From Chromatiales bacterium (GTDB taxonomy: Bacteria > Pseudomonadota > Gammaproteobacteria > SZUA-140), in NCBI GenBank assembly GCA_031285245.1, contig JAITWN010000013.1, forward strand, positions 1 to 8,189: a stretch of DNA of 8,189 nt, given 5' to 3'. Below are positions 1-7,125 of the stretch, piece after piece (within the stretch, counting starts at the first letter, position 1; every line of letters starts with the position of its first letter). A program made the position numbers and the translations under genes. A model generated the notes under the pieces. The model did not search any database. It had not been told where the DNA came from and saw only the letters and a program-made list of their open reading frames with translations.

Positions 1-694
1 CGAAGCGTATCCGGGCGACGTGTTCTATCTGCACTCGCGTCTGCTGGAGCGCGCCGCGCGCATCAACGCCGAATATGTCGAGAAGCTGACGAACGGCAAG
101 GTCAAAGGTAAGACCGGCTCGCTGACCGCGTTGCCGATCATCGAAACCCAGGCTGGTGACGTGTCTGCCTTCGTTCCGACCAACGTGATCTCAATCACCG
201 ACGGTCAGATCTACCTCGAAAGTGACCTCTTCAACGCCGGTATCCGTCCTGCTATCAACGCCGGTCTGTCAGTGTCTCGCGTCGGTGGCGCGGCCCAGAC
301 CAAGATCGTCAAGAAGCTCGGCGGTGGCGTGCGACTCGACCTCGCGCAGTATCGCGAACTTGCCGCATTCGCCCAGTTCGCTTCCGACCTCGATGATGCC
401 ACGCGTCGTCAGCTCGAGCGCGGTCAGCGCGTCACTGAGCTGATGAAGCAGAAGCAGTATTCGCCGCTCAGCGTTGCCGAACAGTCCGTGTCGCTGTTCG
501 CCGCCAACCAGGGCTTCCTTGATGATGTCGAGCTGAACAAAGTCGGCGCTTTCGAAGCCGCGCTGCACAGCTACATGAACAGCCAGCACCGCGCTCTGAT
601 GGATCGCATCAACCAAAGCGGTGATTACAACAACGACATCGAGCAAGGTCTGCGTTCGGCGCTCCAGAGCTTCAAGCAGAGCCAGACTTGGTAA
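1..694 (+). CDS. atpA: ATP synthase F1 subunit alpha, C-terminal part (5'-truncated by the window)
   Basis: This is the carboxy-terminal part of the F1 alpha subunit, which forms the alpha3beta3 hexamer of the membrane-bound ATP synthase and carries non-catalytic nucleotide sites. The frame is open from base 2 and ends in TAA at 692-694, giving 230 residues that correspond roughly to E. coli residues 284-513. The fragment starts inside the nucleotide-binding domain (EAYPGDVFYLHSRLLERAAR). It includes the conserved SVSRVGGAAQTK segment, whose arginine at fragment residue 93 matches the alpha arginine finger that reaches into the beta catalytic site (E. coli R376). It ends in the helical C-terminal domain with the typical SFKQSQTW tail. 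The P-loop and start codon lie upstream of the window. A GTG at position 20 is an internal valine codon, not a start. atpG follows after 20 bp. Identity is seen from strong similarity to the family along the whole fragment. Confidence 0.98.
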   Translation, partial: EAYPGDVFYLHSRLLERAARINAEYVEKLTNGKVKGKTGSLTALPIIETQAGDVSAFVPTNVISITDGQIYLESDLFNAGIRPAINAGLSVSRVGGAAQTKIVKKLGGGVRLDLAQYRELAAFAQFASDLDDATRRQLERGQRVTELMKQKQYSPLSVAEQSVSLFAANQGFLDDVELNKVGAFEAALHSYMNSQHRALMDRINQSGDYNNDIEQGLRSALQSFKQSQTW

Positions 695-714
695 TTCGGA
701 ACGGGTAGCGCACC

Positions 715-1575
715 ATGGCCGTCGGCAAAGAAATACGCGTCAAGATCAAGAGCATCAAGAATACGCAGAAGATCACTCGCGCGATGGAGATGGTCGCTGC
801 GAGCAAGATGCGCAAAGCGCAGGACCGCATGCAATCGGCGCGTCCGTACGCGACCCGTATCCGCAACGTCATCGCGCATCTTGCTCATGCTCATCCTGAG
901 TACAAGCATCCGTACATGCAGGAACAGGCGGGCAAAGACATCGGCGTGATCGTGATCTCAACCGATCGTGGTCTGTGTGGTGGTCTCAACTCCAACCTCT
1001 TCCGCGCGCTCGTGCGCAGCATGAAGCAGTGGCACGAGGAAGGACGCAAGATCGAGCTCTGCACCGTTGGCCGCAAGGCAGCGGGTTTTTTCTCACGCTT
1101 CGGTGGTCGCGTCATCGCCCAGGCTTCCAACCTCGGTGACAAGCCGCAAGTCACCGACCTCATCGGTAGCGTGCGCGCCATGTTGAATGCCTACGACGAA
1201 GGGCGCGTGTCGCGCGTCTATCTGGCGTACAACGAGTTCGTGAATACGATGACGCAGAGTCCGCGCATCGAGCAGTTGCTGCCGATCGTGCCGGATTCCG
1301 ACGAGCGTCTGAAGCATCACTGGGATTATCTCTACGAGCCCGAAGCTAAAGACGTACTCACGCATTTGCTGACGCGCTATGTCGAGTCGCTGGTTTACCA
1401 GGGTGTGGTGGATAACCTCGCTTGCGAGCAGGCCGCACGCATGGTGGCGATGAAGGCCGCCTCCGACAACGCCGGCACGCTGATCGGCGAATTGCAGCTG
1501 GCCTACAACAAGGCCCGCCAGGCAGCGATCACGCAGGAGATCGCCGAAATCGTCGGCGGCGCGGCAGCTGTCTAG
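715..1575 (+). CDS. atpG: ATP synthase F1 subunit gamma
   Basis: This encodes the central rotor shaft of F1, which turns inside the alpha3beta3 ring and couples proton flow through Fo to ATP synthesis. It has 286 residues, one fewer than E. coli AtpG. The N-terminal coiled-coil helix is plain (IKSIKNTQKITRAMEMVAASKMRKAQ, about residues 11-36). The conserved Rossmann-like core motif STDRGLCGGLN is at residues 82-92. The C-terminal helix, from about residue 241 (ARMVAMKAASDNAGTLIGEL) through the ITQEIAEIVGG segment, is the part that inserts into the beta catalytic cavity. The ATG at 715 gives the family N-terminus MAVGKEIR. The only upstream purine-rich stretch (GGAACGGG, near 698-705) is a modest Shine-Dalgarno match. 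It sits 20 bp after atpA and 51 bp before atpD, so co-transcription is expected. Confidence 0.98.
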   Translation: MAVGKEIRVKIKSIKNTQKITRAMEMVAASKMRKAQDRMQSARPYATRIRNVIAHLAHAHPEYKHPYMQEQAGKDIGVIVISTDRGLCGGLNSNLFRALVRSMKQWHEEGRKIELCTVGRKAAGFFSRFGGRVIAQASNLGDKPQVTDLIGSVRAMLNAYDEGRVSRVYLAYNEFVNTMTQSPRIEQLLPIVPDSDERLKHHWDYLYEPEAKDVLTHLLTRYVESLVYQGVVDNLACEQAARMVAMKAASDNAGTLIGELQLAYNKARQAAITQEIAEIVGGAAAV

Positions 1576-1626
1576 TATCAGCGCTGACCTCAGAATTCAC
1601 AGAATATTTGGATTAAGGATCGAATC

Positions 1627-3003
1627 ATGAGCGGAAAAATCGTACAGATCATCGGCCCCGTCATCGACGTGCAGTTTCCGCGCGGTGAAATGCCCAAAGT
1701 GTATGACGCACTGACCGTGGGTGACGTTGGCCTCACGCTCGAAGTGCAGCAGCAGCTCGGCGACGGCGTCGTGCGTACCATCGCCATGGGTACCTCCGAT
1801 GGTCTGACGCGCGGCAAGACGGTCACCGACACCGGCGCTCCGATTTCCGTGCCGGTCGGCATCAAGACTCTCGGCCGCATCATGGACGTGCTCGGCACAC
1901 CCATCGACGAACGCGGCCCGATCGGCGAAGACCAGCGCTACCCGATTCACCGCAAAGCCCCCAGCTACGAAGATCAGTCCGGCAGCACCGAACTGCTCGA
2001 AACCGGCATCAAGGTTATCGATCTGCTGTGCCCGTTCGCCAAGGGCGGTAAGGTTGGCCTCTTCGGCGGCGCCGGCGTCGGCAAAACCGTGAACATGATG
2101 GAGCTCATCCGCAACATCGCTATCGAGCACAGCGGTTACTCCGTGTTCGCCGGCGTCGGTGAGCGTACCCGTGAAGGTAACGACTTCTATCATGAAATGA
2201 AGGAGTCGAACGTTCTCGACAAAGTGGCGCTGGTATACGGCCAGATGAACGAGCCGCCGGGTAACCGTCTGCGCGTCGCGCTGACGGGCCTCACCATGGC
2301 CGAATTCTTCCGCGACGAAGGTCGCGACGTGCTGCTGTTCGTCGACAACATCTATCGCTACACACTTGCCGGCACCGAAGTGTCCGCGCTGCTCGGCCGT
2401 ATGCCTTCTGCGGTGGGTTACCAGCCGACGCTGGCTGAAGAAATGGGTATGTTGCAAGAGCGCATCACTTCCACCAAGACGGGCTCGATCACCTCGATCC
2501 AGGCCGTGTACGTGCCTGCCGACGACTTGACCGACCCGTCACCGGCGACCACCTTCGCGCACCTTGATGCCACCGTCGTGTTGTCGCGTAACATCGCTGA
2601 GCTCGGTATCTACCCCGCGGTGGATCCGCTCGATTCCACCAGCCGCCAGCTCGATCCTCTGGTCGTTGGCCAGGAGCATTACGACACCGCCCGCGCCGTG
2701 CAGCAGACGCTGCAGCGCTACAAGGAACTGAAGGACATCATCGCGATCCTCGGTATGGACGAACTGTCGGAAACCGACAAGCTCACCGTTACCCGCGCGC
2801 GCAAGATCCAGCGCTTCCTGTCGCAGCCGTTCTTCGTTGCCGAAGTTTTCACCGGATCACCAGGTAAGTACGTGTCGCTGAAGGACACCATCAGTGGTTT
2901 CAGCAAGATTGTTGCCGGCGAGTACGACCATCTGCCCGAGCAGGCTTTCTACATGGTTGGCTCGATCGACGAAGCGGTCGAAAAGGCCAAGAAGATTCAA
3001 TAA
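1627..3003 (+). CDS. atpD: ATP synthase F1 subunit beta (catalytic)
   Basis: This is the catalytic subunit of F1 ATP synthase, which binds ADP and phosphate and forms ATP. It has 458 residues (E. coli 460). The order is an N-terminal beta-barrel (about 1-75), the nucleotide-binding domain, and a helical C-terminal domain. The P-loop GGAGVGKT is at residues 147-154 (catalytic Lys153). GERTREGND at 178-186 carries the catalytic Glu179. The Walker B strand DVLLFVDNIYRYT is at about 234-246. The lever motif that contacts gamma and epsilon reads DELSETD (378-384) instead of the usual DELSEED, so one acidic residue is replaced by threonine. The NIYRYT form is common in beta- and gammaproteobacteria, where many other bacteria have NIFRFT. 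A good Shine-Dalgarno, AAGGA at 1615-1619, sits seven bases before the ATG and fixes the start. It lies between atpG and atpC, as in E. coli. Confidence 0.99.
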   Translation: MSGKIVQIIGPVIDVQFPRGEMPKVYDALTVGDVGLTLEVQQQLGDGVVRTIAMGTSDGLTRGKTVTDTGAPISVPVGIKTLGRIMDVLGTPIDERGPIGEDQRYPIHRKAPSYEDQSGSTELLETGIKVIDLLCPFAKGGKVGLFGGAGVGKTVNMMELIRNIAIEHSGYSVFAGVGERTREGNDFYHEMKESNVLDKVALVYGQMNEPPGNRLRVALTGLTMAEFFRDEGRDVLLFVDNIYRYTLAGTEVSALLGRMPSAVGYQPTLAEEMGMLQERITSTKTGSITSIQAVYVPADDLTDPSPATTFAHLDATVVLSRNIAELGIYPAVDPLDSTSRQLDPLVVGQEHYDTARAVQQTLQRYKELKDIIAILGMDELSETDKLTVTRARKIQRFLSQPFFVAEVFTGSPGKYVSLKDTISGFSKIVAGEYDHLPEQAFYMVGSIDEAVEKAKKIQ

Positions 3004-3034
3004 GCTGCATTAGGCGCAGCGGAGAGAGTTTGAT

Positions 3035-3457
3035 ATGGCCATGACCATGCATGTGGACATCGTGAGTGCAGAAGCGGAAATCTTTTCCGGCAATGCTGAA
3101 ATGGTGTTCGCGTCGGGAGTGATGGGCGAGCTCGGCATTATGCCGCGCCACACCCCGTTGCTGACGGAGCTTCGTCCAGGTGAAGTGCGCATCCGCACGC
3201 CAGAAGGCGAAGAGCTGTTCTATTACATTTCTGGCGGCATGCTGGAAGTTCAGCCCCATGTAGTCACCGTGCTCGCCGATACCGCCTTGCGCGCCAAGGA
3301 TCTCGACGAAGCGGCGGCCTTGGCAGCGAAGGAACGCGCCGAGCAGGACATGAAAAACAAAGGCTCAGAGTTCGAATACGCCAAGGCGCAGGTGCAGCTT
3401 GCCGAAGCCATGGCACAGCTGCGCGCCATCCAAAAACTGCGCGAGAAATCCCGCTAG
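3035..3457 (+). CDS. atpC: ATP synthase F1 subunit epsilon
   Basis: This is the small rotor subunit that sits at the foot of gamma on the c-ring and acts as an intrinsic inhibitor of ATP hydrolysis through its C-terminal helices. It has 140 residues, against 139 in E. coli. The N-terminal beta-sandwich (about 1-85) starts with the family signature MAMTMHVDIVSAEAEIFSG and contains GELGIMPRHTPLLTELRPGE at 31-50 and SGGMLEVQP. The C-terminal helix pair is rich in alanine, lysine and glutamate (about 90-140), as expected for the inhibitory helical hairpin. The Shine-Dalgarno GGAGAG at 3021-3026 lies eight bases before the ATG and supports the start. It is the last gene of the atp operon, 31 bp after atpD. 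An inverted repeat follows 14 bp after the stop. Confidence 0.97.
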   Translation: MAMTMHVDIVSAEAEIFSGNAEMVFASGVMGELGIMPRHTPLLTELRPGEVRIRTPEGEELFYYISGGMLEVQPHVVTVLADTALRAKDLDEAAALAAKERAEQDMKNKGSEFEYAKAQVQLAEAMAQLRAIQKLREKSR

Positions 3458-3471
3458 TTTTTATTGTTCGA

Positions 3472-3497
3472 AGGTCAGATCCGTCAGGATCTGGCCT
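3472..3497 (+). terminator. Hairpin after atpC, possible 3' end of the atp operon
   Basis: An inverted repeat has an 11-bp stem, AGGTCAGATCC pairing with GGATCTGGCCT (one G-T wobble), and a GTCA loop, starting 14 bp after the atpC stop. There is no T-run directly after the stem. The nearest (TGGTTTTTGTTTT) starts about 17 bp downstream, beyond a C-rich stretch. It is therefore not a textbook intrinsic terminator. It may be an attenuator, an RNA-stabilising 3' hairpin or a Rho-assisted stop. Its position at the operon border makes a 3'-end role the most natural reading. Confidence 0.4.
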
Positions 3498-3550
3498 GTT
3501 CGATCCTCCCCCCTGGTTTTTGTTTTCCCCGCGCCGATACCTTTCCGAAT

Positions 3551-3608
3551 ACCGTTTTCCTCAAGCACTGGGAACGGTTATGGTGTGTACCCCGGAACTA
3601 CATAAGAT
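3551..3608 (+). promoter_or_regulatory. Inverted repeat and possible -10 element upstream of glmU
   Basis: A second inverted repeat, ACCGTTTTC (3551-3559) with GGGAACGGT (3570-3578), can form a 9-bp stem with two G-T pairs and a 10-base loop. Downstream, TAAGAT at 3603-3608 resembles a sigma-70 -10 box (four of six). A weak -35-like TTATGG lies at 3578-3583 with a long 19-bp spacer. If this -10 is used, transcription would begin close to the glmU ATG itself. The match is weak, and read-through from the atp operon is an equally good explanation for glmU expression. Confidence 0.2.
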
Positions 3609-3614
3609 TTAGCC

Positions 3615-4991
3615 ATGTCGCTGAACGTCATCATCCTGGCGGCAGGAGCGGGCAAGCGTATGCGCTCCGCACTGCCCAAAGTATTGCATCCGCTTGCCGG
3701 CCGTCCGCTGGTCGAGCATGTATTTCGCGCCGCGCACGCACTCGCGCCTGATCGCATCCATGTCGTTCACGGCCACGGCGGCGATCAATTGCGCGCGCGT
3801 TTCGAGAATTCGCCTTGGCCGTTGCACTGGGTCGAACAAGCCGAACGCCTCGGCACAGGTCACGCCGTGCAGCAGGCGATGCCCCACATCAATGCGCAGG
3901 ACATGGCGTTGGTGCTCTATGGCGACGTGCCGCTGATCCGCTCCGAAACGTTAACTCATTTGCTTGAGCTCGCCGCTGAACGCGGACTCGCACTCGTCAC
4001 TGCCAAGCTGCCCGAATCTTTTGGTTATGGCCGCATCCTGCGCAGCAAGAGCGGAGCGATTGAAGGCATCGTTGAAGAAAAAGATGCGAGCGACGCCGAG
4101 CGCAGCATCCACGAAATCAACACCGGCATACTCGCTGCGCGTGCAGATGTGCTCGCGCGCTATCTCGCACGCCTGCGCAACAACAACGCGCAGCGCGAAT
4201 ACTATCTCACTGACATCGTCGGCATGGCAGCAAAGGACGGCATCGACATCGGTTCGGTGTCGCCGCACAACGAAGAAGAAATTCTCGGCGTCAATGATCG
4301 CGCGCAGCTCGCGCGTCTCGAACGTCACTATCAATTGCAACAAGCCGAAGCGCTGATGGCGCAGGGCGTGATGTTATACGATCCCGCGCGTATCGATGTG
4401 CGCGGCGAACTCATCACCGGCAGCGATGTCATCGTCGACATCAACGTCGTCTTCGAAGGTCGTGTCGAACTCGGCGACAAAGTCAGCATCGGCCCGAACT
4501 GTGTCATCCGCAGCGCGCGCATCGCCGCTGGCACACAAGTCGCCGCGCACAGCATCATCGAACACGCCGACATCGGGCCGGATTGTCGCATCGGCCCTTT
4601 CGCGCGCATCCGTCCTGAAACACAGGTGGAAGAGGGCGCGCACATCGGTAACTTTGTCGAAGTGAAAAAATCCTCCGTCGGGCGCGGCAGCAAGATCAAT
4701 CATCTTAGTTACATCGGCGATGCCATCGTCGGCAGCGGCGTCAACATCGGTGCCGGCACCATCACCTGCAATTATGATGGCGTGAACAAACACATCACGC
4801 GCATCGGCGATGGCGCTTTCATCGGTTCAGATACTCAGCTCGTCGCACCAGTGACCGTTGGCGCCGGCGCAGTCATCGGCGCGGGTTCCACCATCACGCG
4901 CGATGCACCGTCTGGTGAACTCACACTCAGCCGCGTGCCGCAGCAGACACGCCCCGGCTGGAAACGGCCAGTGAAGAAAGAACGCAAATAA
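3615..4991 (+). CDS. glmU: Bifunctional UDP-GlcNAc pyrophosphorylase / glucosamine-1-phosphate N-acetyltransferase
   Basis: This catalyses the last two steps to UDP-N-acetylglucosamine: acetylation of glucosamine-1-phosphate with acetyl-CoA, then uridylyl transfer from UTP. The cytosolic product feeds peptidoglycan and LPS synthesis. It has 458 residues (E. coli 456). The N-terminal nucleotidyltransferase domain (about 1-230) opens with the signature LAAGAGKRM (8-16) and PKVLHPLAG. The YGDVPL motif holds the metal-binding Asp104. EINTG (167-171) and GVN with Asn227 follow. The C-terminal left-handed beta-helix acyltransferase domain (about 250-445) shows hexapeptide repeats. INHLSYIGDA carries the catalytic His363, and NIGAGTITCNYDG follows. 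The basic tail RPVKKERK is family-typical. An in-frame TAA at 3603-3605 and no other start codon before the ATG fix the N-terminus at 3615. There is no clear Shine-Dalgarno. glmS follows after 33 bp, so the two form a unit. Confidence 0.98.
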   Translation: MSLNVIILAAGAGKRMRSALPKVLHPLAGRPLVEHVFRAAHALAPDRIHVVHGHGGDQLRARFENSPWPLHWVEQAERLGTGHAVQQAMPHINAQDMALVLYGDVPLIRSETLTHLLELAAERGLALVTAKLPESFGYGRILRSKSGAIEGIVEEKDASDAERSIHEINTGILAARADVLARYLARLRNNNAQREYYLTDIVGMAAKDGIDIGSVSPHNEEEILGVNDRAQLARLERHYQLQQAEALMAQGVMLYDPARIDVRGELITGSDVIVDINVVFEGRVELGDKVSIGPNCVIRSARIAAGTQVAAHSIIEHADIGPDCRIGPFARIRPETQVEEGAHIGNFVEVKKSSVGRGSKINHLSYIGDAIVGSGVNIGAGTITCNYDGVNKHITRIGDGAFIGSDTQLVAPVTVGAGAVIGAGSTITRDAPSGELTLSRVPQQTRPGWKRPVKKERK

Positions 4992-5024
4992 TCCAGCGCA
5001 AGGACAGCAAAGAGGAAGGTAGCA

Positions 5025-6857
5025 ATGTGTGGAATCGTAGGAGCAGTTGCAGAACGAGACGTTGTGCCGATCATGATCGAAGGCTTAAAGCGCCTTGAAT
5101 ATCGTGGCTATGATTCAGCCGGCGTCGTCGTGCTCGATCGCGACAACACGCTTGAACGCGTGCGCGCCGTGGGAAAAATCAGTGCACTCGAGCAAGCGTT
5201 GCAACAAAAACCGCTGCACGGCGGCACCGGCATCGGCCACACCCGCTGGGCAACACACGGCGCACCGAAAGAAGCCAACGCGCATCCGCATATCAGTCGC
5301 AACATGGTTGCCGTCGTGCATAACGGCATCATCGAAAATCACGATGAGCTGCGCGAGCAGCAAGTGAAGAAAGGCTACGAAATCACTTCGGATACTGACA
5401 CCGAAGTGATCGTGCATCAAGTACACAGTCATCTCGTCACCGGCGCGAATTTGCTCGAAGCCGTACAGAAGACTATCGCCGAATTACACGGCGCTTATGC
5501 GCTTGGTGTCGTCAGCATCACTGAGCCCGGTCGCCTCGTCGTCGCGCGTCGCGGCAGCCCACTCATCATCGGTATCGGCATCGGCGAGCGCTTCGTCGCT
5601 TCCGACGTTAATGCGCTGTTGCCCGTAACGCAGCAATTCATCATGCTGGAGGAGGGCGACGTTGCTGCGCTCACGCGCGACACTCACGTCATCTATGACC
5701 AGCACAGTAATGTAGTCGAGCGCCCGGTATACACCAGCGAACTCACCGCAAGCGCAGTCGAGCGCGGTGAATATCGCCACTTCATGCTGAAAGAAATCTT
5801 TGAGCAGGTGCGCGCGATTTCCGAAACACTCGAAGGACGCATCAGCAAACATCGCGTACTCGAAGGCGCTTTCGGCCCGCGCGCGCGTGAAGTGCTCGAC
5901 AAAATCGAACACGTACACATCATTGCCTGCGGCACCAGCTATCACTCCGGCATGATCGCGCGCTATTGGTTTGAAGCGCTGGCGCGCATACCGTGCACCG
6001 TCGAAGTCGCAAGCGAATTCCGTTATCGCCACCCGGTGATGCAACCGAACACTCTGGTCGTCACCATTTCTCAATCTGGCGAAACCGCCGACACACTCGC
6101 CGCACTGCGCGAAGCGCGCAACCTCGGCTTCGCCGGATCACTTGCCATTTGCAACGTGCCAGAAAGCTCGCTGGTGCGTGAATCTGATCTTGTGCTGATG
6201 ACACGCGCCGGCCCAGAGATCGGTGTCGCCTCAACTAAAGCCTTCACCACACAGCTCGTCGCACTGCTACTGCTCGTCACCGTGCTTGGTCGTCGTCACG
6301 GCATGAGCGAAGAGACCGAGCAAAGCATCGTCAATCAACTTATACAACTTCCCGGCCGCATCGAAAGCGTCCTCAGCCTTAATCCGCAGATCGAACAGCT
6401 CTCGCAGATGTTCGCCGACAAACACCACGCACTCTTCCTCGGTCGCGGCACGCAATATCCCGTCGCCATGGAAGGCGCACTCAAGCTTAAAGAAATCTCC
6501 TACATCCACGCCGAAGCCTACCCCGCCGGCGAACTCAAACACGGACCGCTCGCACTCGTCGATGCTGAAATGCCAGTCATCGCCGTCGCCCCCAACAACG
6601 AGCTGTTAGAGAAAGTAAAATCCAACCTTCAAGAAGTCCGCGCCAGAGGCGGCCACCTCATCGTCTTCACCGACGCCGGCGCCGGCATCCGCGCTAGCAA
6701 CGGCATCGACATAGTAGACGTAGCCCCCACCGACGACACCGTCGCTCCGATCGTTTACACCGTGCCGCTACAATTGCTGGCTTATCACGTCGCAGTACTG
6801 AAGGGTACTGATGTGGATCAGCCGAGGAATTTGGCTAAGTCGGTGACGGTGGAGTGA
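5025..6857 (+). CDS. glmS: Glutamine--fructose-6-phosphate aminotransferase (isomerizing)
   Basis: This makes glucosamine-6-phosphate from fructose-6-phosphate and glutamine, the committed step of amino-sugar synthesis. It has 610 residues (E. coli 609). The N-terminal Ntn-type glutaminase domain (about 2-240) begins MCGIVGAV, where Cys2 becomes the N-terminal nucleophile after Met removal. It also shows HTRWATHG (72-79), HNGIIEN (99-105) and a TSDTDTEV stretch. Two SIS sugar-isomerase domains follow: ACGTSYHSG (301-309) and TISQSGETADT (347-357) in the first, GRGTQYPVAMEGALKLKEISYIHAEA in the second. Glu490, His506 and Lys605 in the C-tail correspond to the E. coli isomerase residues E488, H504 and K603 (mature numbering). 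A strong Shine-Dalgarno, GAGGAAGG at 5012-5019, precedes the ATG. The last 21 codons contain no C-ending codon, unlike the rest of the gene. The 3' end is the classical Tn7 target. Confidence 0.99.
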   Translation: MCGIVGAVAERDVVPIMIEGLKRLEYRGYDSAGVVVLDRDNTLERVRAVGKISALEQALQQKPLHGGTGIGHTRWATHGAPKEANAHPHISRNMVAVVHNGIIENHDELREQQVKKGYEITSDTDTEVIVHQVHSHLVTGANLLEAVQKTIAELHGAYALGVVSITEPGRLVVARRGSPLIIGIGIGERFVASDVNALLPVTQQFIMLEEGDVAALTRDTHVIYDQHSNVVERPVYTSELTASAVERGEYRHFMLKEIFEQVRAISETLEGRISKHRVLEGAFGPRAREVLDKIEHVHIIACGTSYHSGMIARYWFEALARIPCTVEVASEFRYRHPVMQPNTLVVTISQSGETADTLAALREARNLGFAGSLAICNVPESSLVRESDLVLMTRAGPEIGVASTKAFTTQLVALLLLVTVLGRRHGMSEETEQSIVNQLIQLPGRIESVLSLNPQIEQLSQMFADKHHALFLGRGTQYPVAMEGALKLKEISYIHAEAYPAGELKHGPLALVDAEMPVIAVAPNNELLEKVKSNLQEVRARGGHLIVFTDAGAGIRASNGIDIVDVAPTDDTVAPIVYTVPLQLLAYHVAVLKGTDVDQPRNLAKSVTVE

Positions 6858-6882
6858 TGTGTGAACTGCGCCGTGCGGATTG
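6822..6882 (+). other. Predicted attTn7 region (glmS 3' end and insertion point)
   Basis: Tn7-family transposons use the protein TnsD/TniQ to bind the conserved last codons of glmS and insert about 25 bp beyond its stop. Here the glmS tail encodes the conserved QPRNLAKSVTVE ending, so the binding segment is preserved at protein level. The predicted insertion point near 6882 falls in the loop of the hairpin at 6866-6896. No Tn7 end sequence, target-site duplication or tns gene is visible in the window. The site appears unoccupied, or any element is gone. The prediction rests on family knowledge plus position, not on an observed insertion. Confidence 0.55.
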
Positions 6883-6896
6883 ATAGCGCGGTGCAG
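6866..6896 (+). terminator. Hairpin just after glmS
   Basis: CTGCGCCGTGC (6866-6876) pairs along its full length with GCGCGGTGCAG (6886-6896), giving 11 bp with two G-T wobbles and a 9-base loop. It begins nine bases after the glmS stop. No T-run follows (AGTAGATGAG), so it is not a canonical intrinsic terminator. Its position suggests a 3'-end function for the glmUS mRNA, either RNA stabilisation or a stop that depends on another factor. Beyond it, up to about 7029, I see only AT-richer non-coding sequence. Confidence 0.4.
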
Positions 6897-7029
6897 AGTA
6901 GATGAGTGATCAGCTATCGATAGGGATAAATCAAACCTTGGAGTAAAGGTGGGGAAACAGTAATCGAAAATCTACGAACGCTTTGTTCTCTGTGCAACAT
7001 CGGCAAGAGCAATGTACTGTGACGACACC

Positions 7030-7085
7030 GGCTAACATTGCATTCGACCCGGACGGCTTCGCCGCCGGTGTGTTAAGCATTAGGC
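7030..7085 (+). other. attC-like integron recombination site (first copy)
   Basis: The element reads as an attC site from R'' to R'. GGCTAAC (7030-7036) fits RYYYAAC at six of seven positions. A GC-A-TT arm (7040-7044) pairs with AAGC (7075-7078), leaving A7042 extrahelical. The central hairpin is CCGG, bulged A7053, CGGC, TTC loop, GCCG, CCGG (7049-7068). The final box ATTAGGC (7079-7085) follows GC and matches GTTRRRY except for its first base. R'' and R' can form five of seven pairs. The extrahelical bases, the GCTTCGC hairpin tip and the GC-TTAGRY ending are typical of integron attC sites, for example the aadA cassettes as I recall them. A diverged second copy at 7911-7967 supports the call. 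The predicted cleavage is between 7079 and 7080. A generic extragenic palindrome remains possible. Confidence 0.65.
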
Positions 7086-7125
7086 TATCCACATAACCCA
7101 CGTTTTAGAAAAACAACCCCTTCAC

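Noticed and set aside
1578..1587. Perfect 10-bp palindrome TCAGCGCTGA in the atpG-atpD spacer
   Set aside because: It has no loop and is too short to form a useful hairpin; no other evidence suggests an operator.
1597..2457. Long 286-codon frame on the minus strand opposite atpD
   Set aside because: It lies wholly antisense to a clear atpD. Long antisense frames are expected in GC-rich genes with strong codon bias, and the peptide has no family features.
3464..3751. Plus-strand frame of 95 codons spanning the atpC-glmU spacer
   Set aside because: It has no ribosome binding site, overlaps the start of glmU in another frame, and has a low-complexity arginine/serine/alanine-rich tail typical of a shadow frame.
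4992..5024. glmS ribozyme or riboswitch in the glmS leader
   Set aside because: The spacer is only 33 bp and consists mainly of the Shine-Dalgarno region; the glmS ribozyme is known from Gram-positive bacteria and needs a much longer leader.
6858..6885. TGTGTGAACTG after the glmS stop as a possible Tn7-type end
   Set aside because: Only the TGTG start resembles Tn7 ends. There are no repeated transposase-binding sites, no opposite end and no target duplication.
6914..6923. Perfect 10-bp palindrome CTATCGATAG downstream of glmS
   Set aside because: It is a short isolated palindrome with no second copy in the window and no adjacent promoter, so it is likely chance.
6902..6946. Very short frame after glmS (14 residues, starting MSDQLSIG)
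   Set aside because: It is too short, has no convincing ribosome binding site, and sits in otherwise non-coding sequence; chance is the simplest explanation.
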